DNA of 64,000 nucleotides from Corella eumyota (taxonomy: Eukaryota; Chordata; Ascidiacea; Phlebobranchia; Corellidae): NCBI GenBank assembly GCA_963082875.1, contig OY720101.1, positions 1,178,001-1,242,000 on the forward strand. Reading direction: 5' to 3'. A program made the translations under genes and the position numbers. Each line of letters opens with the position of its first letter. Position 1 is the first letter of the stretch. Of the stretch, positions 57,001 to 64,000 are shown in pieces. The notes below the pieces were generated by a model. It saw only the letters and a list, made by a program, of their open reading frames with translations, searched no databases and was not told the origin of the DNA.

Positions 57001-60000
57001 CCTCCGCACCACAAGAGGCAGTTTTATTTATTTTGTAGGCCTGTTAATTGAACATAAATATATATATTTATATATTTATATCAATTAAGAAACTTTATTA
57101 TATATTGATTCTAATGGCATTGCATTTTTAAATATGAATACTCTTTTAAATTTGGTACAACTTTGTTTCAGTTGAATACAATGAACTTGTAGCTTGTTGG
57201 AAAGGTTTGGAGACCTCTTCACATTATGAACAACTTTCAAACATGGTGTGGAAAGATGCCAGACGTACTGACAGGTAAGTGGAAATAATTTAAACTGTTT
57301 TGATTTGGGTTATATTTTCGTTGTGTGCTTAAACCTATACAAATATATTAAACATTGTTGTTGTAATAAAAGCTGTTTTCAATGATTCATTTTAACAACA
57401 AACTGTTTATTAACAATAATTTTAATAAATCAGGGTACGAATTAACGTTTAAAAAACGATTCGCTAAAAATGAGGTCGCATTTTTAGGCAATTATTAGGT
57501 TCAAGATATAATCTTCGTTTTTTTGTAACACTTGACGCGTTGCGTGGCATTTTTTAAATGTAACGTATTGTTAAACAATCGTTAAGAATATTTCGCACAA
57601 AAAACGAAACATTTTTGATTACTTTAAAGCTGTGTTATGCATTTAAAAAATTGCGCAACAACTGAACGAACTCGGAAGCTAAATTTACGCATTGCCAAAA
57701 CATGAAAAGTTATTGTTATTAAATGCCCTATAGTAACCTACATTTACGCAGGATTATGATGACGTAATTAAATTAGTGTGAAACCGGTGTAAAATAGATC
57801 GTAAAAATATACACGAAAGTTTTATCACTGCCTGAACCTTTTTTAGTTGATTCGCTATTTCTAATACATTTGTAAAAAACGATTCGCTAATTTTAAAAAA
57901 CGATTCGCTTTTAGCGAATAGCGACCCGTTATTTCGTTCCTTGTAAATGTAAATGTTAATCACATAGTGTATGTAATTTAAAAGAGTTGACTGGTTTTAG
58001 TTTTAATTTAATACAAACTGGTTTGGATTTGATATGTGTTGGTTACTTAACATTTAAATGCACTACTAGTCAATACCCTACAGTCGACCTTACTAATTTT
58101 TGTAATATGGTCACAACTCACAACTAATATTTACCTGCGATAATTTATCCCCGTACTACAAATGGCACTTTTATTTATTTCGAAGGCTTATAAATTGGAC
58201 ATACATATAAACATATATCGTCCATTAAGCTCTATTATATATAGATAAGCATGGTCTTGTAATAGTCTAGTAAACCTCTATTATTATTAACCAAATATGT
58301 TTTACTTAGATCCCATGAATATTACCAAGGCAATGATGAGAATCAACATACAGTTCAACTTTATAATATAATGATGACCTACTCAATCAACCATCCATCT
58401 GTATCATATTGCCAAGGTAAATGCACCAACCTAAGTTTTTCTTTTCAATGATTTTCTTGTAAAAAGTGTCGCCAAAAAAATTGTTATATAAAAAAGTGTC
58501 GACTAAAGGATATTCATAAAAAAGTGTCGACTAAGGGATATTTATAAAAAAAAGTGTCGACTAAAAATTTTTTATTTAAAAAAGTGTCGACTAAGGAATA
58601 TTTATATAAAAATGTTTCAACATCCCCTACCCTTTAATGCATTTTGGTTGATATGTTTTACAACATTTCTGCTTCTGTTTTGTATTTAAACACGTTCTTT
58701 TGTTAGGCATGAGTGATATTGCTTCTCCAATATTATATATAATGAACAATGAACCTCAGACTTATATTTGTTTCTGTGGAATCATGGCTCGATTAAAATC
58801 AAACTTTTTAAGCGATGGTATTGCAATGTCAACAAAATTTAAGGTAAATGTTTTAGTATTAGTTATGTTACTTTTTAATAACTCGCAGTAGGACTATTTA
58901 TTTTAAATAAATTTATTTATTTAACTTTAGACTGCATTTATTTATTATTTAACTGATTGAGTTTTGTATTTAATCTTTGTACTAGTTTTTGTTTTATAGA
59001 TTTAGCACTCGTTTTTAAACATAAACAACAATACTAATAATATCATTTATTATAGTGAAGTACTTATATTAAATATTAACATTAAACAATCTTTTTTTCT
59101 TCTAAGCATTTAAGCATGCTAGTTCAACATTTTGACCCAGAATTATTCAACTATCTTCAAGAACTCGAAGCAGATAATATGTACTTCTGCTATCGATGGA
59201 TTTTACTGGAAATGAAAAGGGAATTCTCATTTGAAAATGCGATTGCTGTATTGGAGGTAAGCTTAATTTGTTCATGTTTTGTGAATGAATAATCAAATAG
59301 TATATTTAAGAAATATATCATTAGTATTTAGGTAGTAGAATATAAGGGTAAAGTATGAGGTTATCATATGGAATATTTGACAAATGTATTATAAGTGTTT
59401 AAGTATAATATTGTTAGGTTAAAGTATATAGAAATCAAATGGTCTTTTTGACAAATGAATATTAGTGTGTGTAGATATCTGAGAGTTTCGGTAGAACTGT
59501 TACTTAAACAAGTAGATGCTAAACAATATATACCTTGTTAGATGTTGGGACATATAGTCCCAAAAAAAGGTAAAAAGCAATACAGTTTTTGTAAGGAATT
59601 AGAATTTTTTACAAAAATTAAGTTTAAAGTTAGTCATTGGGAGTTTTTCATAAGTTGGAAGTTTTGCATAGAATATTGGAAAAAATATCAAAGTTATAAG
59701 CCTATTGATATAGTAAGTGTAACAGTATCTTCTGAACAAAAAATGGGTTCAAGTAGCAAGTAGAAAATCAGAAAAGTCAAGTTATAAACAGCACAGAAAG
59801 AAATTTTAAACGTATATTAAGGTAAGTCAATAAATTCTGTTTTATTTTTATTTTAATTTTTAACTTGATTTTAAATTGTTTCAGGTTATGTGGAGTTCAC
59901 TTCCCCCTGCTCCTCCTTTGGGGGAAATCCCTCTTTCTGACAAAAATTTGATAAAAAATGAGAAAAAACATCTAGAAAAGAAAATGAGTAAAGATTTGAC

Positions 60001-60727
60001 TACAACTTCAGAAAACCAGAATAAAAAAATAAAACCTTTAGAAAATTTAAATAAAGTTAATGAAGATTGTAAAAATAATGGAAATCAATCACATGCGGAA
60101 AAAGGCAAACAGTCTACAATAAATTTAAAAGAGAAAAAACATAGAAACAACTTACCAACAAAATCTAATTTTAAAGATGCAACTGTAAAAAAAACAGTAA
60201 AGAAAAAAGAGTCGACATCACCAACAACTTTAAGCACTTTTAGCTCATTCGACAGTTTATCTGAAGATTGGGAATCATTATTACAATCAATACGCAGCAA
60301 TAAGGAACTATGTGGACTTAGTGACAACACGGATAGTGATTGTTACGATGATTTTAACGACGAAAATAACCAAATCGGGGTTGGATTCGAGGTCCCACTA
60401 AGTCAGAACTCCTCTAAAAAGCGGACTAAGAGTCCAGTTAAAAGATCAGGAGGTTACTCTCCTCTAAATATCCAAGAGAAAGAGAAACTTCCATCTCCTG
60501 AAGTCCTTGGATGTGGGAATCCCTTCCTCTTGTTTTTATGTCTTTCCTTGCTTCTGGAAGCAAGAGAAACACTTCTCCGAGAGCAGTGGGAGTATGATGA
60601 AATGGTGATGTATTTTGATGGAAGAGCAAGGTCACATTGCCCTAATAAGGTGCTATCCAAAGCTGTTCAACTGTTTACTGAATATTTAAGATTGGAATCT
60701 GAATCAACACTTGAATTTCCAACATAA
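54065..60727 (+). CDS. TBC1D25: TBC1 domain family member 25, Rab GTPase-activating protein
   Basis: About ten exons. The ATG is at 54065 (MFNIRRSDNIKDVIHIKV). The PB1-like N-terminus continues KYAGYFNPESKSFAVDPHLT (54787-54897) and VFLSMLTDWDLDAAF (55147-55270). The TBC domain runs from DDAEFRSFLDENGCL and VYHGGVSPALRKVVWRLLLN (56321-56511), through the Arg finger in WKDARRTD (57172-57274) and the Gln finger in SVSYCQGMSD (58310-58842), to YFCYRWILLEMKREFSFENA (59106-59256). A long Lys/Ser-rich insert and a conserved C-terminus GCGNPFLLFLCLSLLLEARE lie in 59885-60727. Both catalytic fingers are present, so GAP activity is expected. In mammals it acts on Rab33B at autophagosomes. Introns hold a SINE, two MITE-like elements, two family C copies and a minisatellite. 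Confidence 0.95.
54183..54451. mobile_element. MITE-like element with ~25-bp terminal inverted repeats
   Basis: Ends 'ggatctctattagtttcgca' (54183-54202) and, inverted, 'ggatctctattactttcgca' (from 54451 down), continuing to CGCC. Internal sequence is non-coding, 269 bp in all. It sits in TBC1D25 intron 1. No clear target-site duplication is visible, so superfamily is unassigned. Confidence 0.72.
54502..54728 (-). repeat. tRNA-derived SINE with internal deletion
   Basis: Minus-strand copy: 'tatcctcgatgtgtgaaagtc' to 'ccactacacgacgctgccgg', lacking part of the central body. TBC1D25 intron 1. Confidence 0.9.
56934..57055 (-). repeat. Family C repeat, third copy
   Basis: Minus-strand match: 'AAAACTGCCTCTTGTGGTGC', 'GGTAAATTATCCCAAGCAAA', 'ACCATATTACAACAAATAAA'. 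TBC1D25 intron. Confidence 0.85.
57431..57943. mobile_element. Non-autonomous DNA transposon, hAT-like ends
   Basis: About 513 bp with ends 'cagggtacgaattaacg' and, inverted, 'caaggaacgaaataacg' (13 of 17 or better identical). Inside, 'aaaaaacgattcgcta' recurs near both ends and the right end carries a hairpin 'ttcgctttt'/'agcgaa'. It has more CpG and GC than the surrounding intron. CARGG-type ends resemble hAT elements, but an 8-bp target duplication is not clear (only 'taaat' on both sides). No transposase. Confidence 0.72.
58070..58205 (-). repeat. Family C repeat, fourth copy
   Basis: Minus-strand match: 'AAAAGTGCCATTTGTAGTAC', 'GATAAATTATCGCAGGTAAA', 'GTGACCATATTACAAAAATT'. TBC1D25 intron. 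Confidence 0.85.
58468..58618 (+). repeat. AAAAAGTGTCGACTAA minisatellite
   Basis: Four to five units of 'aaaaaagtgtcgactaagg' separated by 'atatttata'-type linkers, unit length about 33-40 bp, in a TBC1D25 intron. The SalI-type palindrome GTCGAC is kept in three units. Confidence 0.88.
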
Positions 60728-61633
60728 TTTATTAGGATGACATGATTTAAAACAAAAGTAAAAAGTTTACGCCAATTTCTTATTAATGTTGACAAAGAAA
60801 TTGGTTTCAACTTACTTTAAATGACGAAACATAGCTTGGGCAAAATCATAACAGTAGTGAATTATATATTTAATTAAATCATGGTCCTTTACTTTTGGTG
60901 GCTGTTTTTCAATATATTATTTATTAATTTTATTTTTAGTCTAAGTGGTGGTGTGTACAGCATAAATGGGAAAGCTATTACCAATGCTTTTATGCAGGTA
61001 CTTTACAAAAAGTGTGTTATTGATGCTTCTAGTTAGATGTGTGTAAAATAATGCACTTTTTGGCTTCTGTTTAAATATTTAGGCAATTTTGCAGAATGTT
61101 TTTATATCCAACCACTAGGTTTGTTTGTTTATGTCGTTTTTAACTGTAGGGTGTTATTTTGTTGGTGTTTTTTTATATTACCATAGTGCAATGCTTTTTA
61201 TTGTTTTAGAGTACTTTTATTATTTATTTGCACAAATTGTAGAGGAAAGTTTTTACTTTTCGTTTCAACGCTTTTTTCTAGATAAAACCCTTCTTCAAGA
61301 CAGTCATATGGTTCAAGGTTATATCCGAATATCAACAATTTTGTTAAAATCAATCTATTTTTATGCATTTCCTTTCCATTTCTGGATTACTGTTACATTA
61401 TGTCTTTAAACTCAAACCACACAACACTTTTGATCCATTTACAACTGCCAAATTTTTCTGTTATTTATCCGTCATTCAGTTAGCCAAATGTCAAGTTTTT
61501 CTTAATATTTTATATCAAATAATAATGTAGAAATATTCTGGTGATATATTTATTCGCGTTAGTACAACGAACAAACTCCACGTAACTGGTATTCATTCAG
61601 TACATTTTATATAAGGTAAGATTTAATAAAGTT
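60728..61633. other. Convergent 3' region, TBC1D25 / GPCR
   Basis: 3' flanks of two convergent genes. An uninterrupted plus frame near 61125-61409 is Phe/Tyr/Leu-rich and looks like chance. No other feature recognised. Confidence 0.5.
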
Positions 61634-64000
61634 TTAATGAATTGACAATGACGGTGTAGAATCTAGATGTAACACTTGACCCAACTTCGGAAATTTTTCA
61701 GAAATAATTCTTTGGAAACTTTTGTCTCTGACGCTGTATATAATCACGTCAACTAAACTGAAATATATCATAAGGGTAAGTTAAGTTATACGTCAACCTA
61801 GATAAGATGTGTTTTTTTGCAAATTGCCTTCAGTTTCTAAAAAATTGACTTTTATTTCGTTAAATGTGTTTTTTGAAATTAGGTTTTGAACGACTTGTTA
61901 TTCAATTAGTCAAATGTTTTTCGGGAACATGACATATACCCTACACCTTGTATTACTGAAAGTATGTGTAAAGTTGTATTAGTTTACCTGTTTGATAGAG
62001 CGATTAAAGTTGACCACATGAGCACAACTGATAAATCCTCGCAACTTACTTTAGCATGGAAGACCAACCAAATTACTATTGCAAACGTTACTGAAAAAAA
62101 AGATAGATAATGATTATTGTAGAGTTATTGGCAATTACGATACGATTTGTTGTACAACAATAATGAGGCATATGGCTTAATGAATAGCTTAATTGCTGGG
62201 TATTGTTTTTTTTGTCATTGTTTTGAGTAAAAAGAATCATATTTATTTTTGTTTTTCAAATTTCCTTGAGCTTACTTATGAAAAATAATCTTTATTTCTT
62301 ACGAGTATTCATATAAGAATAGAAATTTTACCCGAAAAAGCTTTATAAAGTAACATGAAAAAATAAGATATAGTTACGTATGGTAGCTGTAAAGCCAGCT
62401 TGCATTATTCCAATAGTTGTAACTATTTTAATTTCTTTCTTCAAAGATTTCTTTACCGTATTTCCATGTTGAAGTTTTGAAGACTTGGTCATTTTAATTC
62501 GAACAAGTATAATAGTTCCAACTATTAGTAGACTCTGTATGATTGAAAAATGTTTAACTGCGTAATAATTAGGCTATCAACAGTTACTAATTTGGATATA
62601 AAGTTGGGGTCTAAAGTTAAAAAATTGATCTAAATTTAAAGTTAAAAAATTGATCTAAATTTAAAGTTAAAAAAATTGATCTGAATTTAAATCAAGTGGC
62701 TGCTTAAACAAATAATAACGTTTCTATGGCAAAAAAAAACTAAAGGACCATCCAAGTTATCAGTATTAAAAAAAGCACTTGCTTGATATAAATCATAATA
62801 ATCTTAAGTTGTATGTAATTTTAAGCCTAGCAGTTTCCTTACTTGAACAACGTAGGGAAAGCAGAATATGTATGCAACCACAGTAACAGGTGAAGCATAA
62901 GATGTGTTAGGGTCAGCGTATACGTCTGGTAACGGAAAAAACACGAAACTGGAGGCCAAGTATTTGTATTCAATCTTTCCTTTCATGAAAGCTGAAAGTA
63001 CAAAGTTTTCACAGTTTGGTTTACATGTGCATTTGTTGTGGAAGAAGAAGGATATTGCTTAACGTTTTCACTAAAATTGCGTACCACTAAATCAACTGTT
63101 ATAACACACTTACCTGGAATAGATGCACAAATAAGTGATAATATCCAAGTTAATGTAATGCACAAATAAATGTACTTTTTAGCGTACAATCTATACAACA
63201 TTGGCCATTTGATTGCAACCATTCGATACAAACTCATCAGAATTAGATGGTAAAGTGATGCAGTGTAACTTAAGACAAATACTATTCCTCCTATTATAGG
63301 TATAGGAGGTGTAGCGAGATATTTTTGTCTTTTAAACAGTTCTTCCCCAGTATGAGTGAAGTTTATAATTGCATTTGGAATAATAACGAGAATGATATAA
63401 AGAACTAAAAAAAAATTCGATTTACAAATGTATTTTTAAATGGAATGTGAAAATGTATGTTATAACATTGCCAGTTGTTTAAAACTTTTATCATAGTTAT
63501 TTTTATTTTAATAACTAGTCTGCTCACAAGGGATTTAGCAAAGTGTTGTTATAATAATAAATTGAATAAAAGCCTTGAATACTCGAATGCATTATATTAT
63601 TATAGCTTTTGAAAATATCTAGATTGCAAATTTTATGTTACGTTTATTTACCCATTATTGTATCCGTTATAGACAGTGAGAATTTAATATAATCCATTGC
63701 GGTTTTACTTTTTCCCTTGGTAAAGATCGTCCATTGAATTAAACCGTTTCCAAGCAGCGCTAACATGGCAACCAAGAAAGCTACCAAAATAAACAAAACT
63801 CCTTCTAATTTGTTGCAGTATTCACATTTCCACTGCTGTTTATTCCAACACTGTATAATAGATCCCGCTGTACAGTATCCCGGTCCTTCGCAAATTAGCA
63901 AAATCAACTTTATTATTGTTTGGGTTCTGTTTTGATCAACAAATGTTATATTGTTTTGCAATATCTGGTCTTCAATAATTTCTTCAGTTTTATTTGTTAA
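61634..64000 (-). CDS. Atypical rhodopsin-type GPCR, 5' end outside window
   Basis: Exons on the minus strand: 63652-64000 or beyond (N-terminus with NKT, NIT and NRT glycosylation sequons, several Cys, then TM1 VLFILVAFLVAMLALLGNG and TM2), about 63113-63405 (TM3-TM4), a piece near 62990-63110, 62843-62990 (loop and TM5), 62385-62540 (TM5-TM6 loop with basic residues), 61990-62090 (TM6-TM7), and 61634-61760 (TM7 end and tail ..STPSLSIH). TM1 keeps GN; TM4 keeps Trp. The TM3 end reads LYRMVAIKWP where DRYxAI is usual, so the acidic residue is Tyr. The NPxxY motif appears as DVIIY. No ATG is seen before the right edge, so the gene is partial. Ligand unknown; possibly a lineage-specific orphan receptor. 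Exon edges are approximate. Confidence 0.8.
62608..62692. repeat. 26-bp tandem repeat, three units
   Basis: 'aaagttaaaaaattgatcta' followed by 'aattt', three times with small changes, in an intron of the right-edge GPCR. Confidence 0.9.

Noticed and set aside
59542-59763. 73-codon plus-strand frame between two TBC1D25 exons
   Set aside because: Lys/Phe-rich intron sequence. The flanking exons join in frame without it, as in vertebrate TBC1D25.
61125-61409. 94-codon plus-strand frame after TBC1D25
   Set aside because: Phe/Tyr/Leu-rich composition expected from T-rich DNA; no splice context or conserved motif. It could mimic a membrane protein.
1-64000. Virus-like elements, LINE or transposase coding regions, CRISPR arrays, rRNA genes
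   Set aside because: I looked for reverse transcriptase, integrase, transposase, capsid and envelope-type motifs, regularly spaced repeats and rRNA cores, and saw none.

Overview
This window looks like nuclear DNA of an ascidian tunicate, most likely Ciona (C. intestinalis group). The sequence is strongly AT-rich. Genes are split into many short exons by small introns. The proteins read as chordate-type orthologues (BRAP, TBC1D25, BTBD1/2, GCP5, SSR2, a ficolin), and a tRNA-derived SINE recurs throughout. The species call is inference; the gene calls rest on translated motifs and on splice junctions joined by eye.

Layout from left to right: a partial coiled-coil gene (-, 178-3395, running off the left edge); SSR2/TRAP-beta (-, 4885-6215); a 19-exon class C metabotropic-glutamate-type receptor (-, 7461-14725); a repeat-rich spacer (14726-17541) holding a near-perfect orphan copy of one receptor exon; a four-exon Kazal inhibitor (-, 17542-18142); a GT10 alpha-fucosyltransferase (-, 18707-20816); a BTBD1/2 orthologue (-, 21748-30575) whose last intron contains a complete UNC93-type transporter-fold gene on the other strand (+, 23077-26590); intronless PSMD8 (-, 30826-31629) and intronless TUBGCP5 (-, 31824-34634); BRAP (+, 35128-40918), divergent from TUBGCP5; a small mucin-like, probably GPI-anchored protein (+, 44642-45311); intronless V-ATPase subunit C (+, 47261-48424); a ficolin-like lectin (-, 48958-51794); a cystatin (-, 52357-53336); TBC1D25 (+, 54065-60727); and an atypical rhodopsin-type GPCR (-, 61634 to beyond the right edge).

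Most genes are unrelated housekeeping or signalling genes, so this is not a functional cluster. Three arrangements may matter. TUBGCP5, PSMD8 and BTBD1/2 lie head to tail with gaps of about 200-250 bp and acceptor-like sites without cis donors, which resembles an ascidian trans-spliced operon. UNC93 is nested inside BTBD1/2. Two secreted innate-defence-type genes (ficolin, cystatin) are neighbours. Spacers and introns carry several short repeat families and two MITE-like elements with terminal inverted repeats. I saw no transposon coding sequence, no virus-like element, no CRISPR array and no rRNA gene. The palindrome TGACGTCA occurs at 23 places I could list, far more than base composition predicts.
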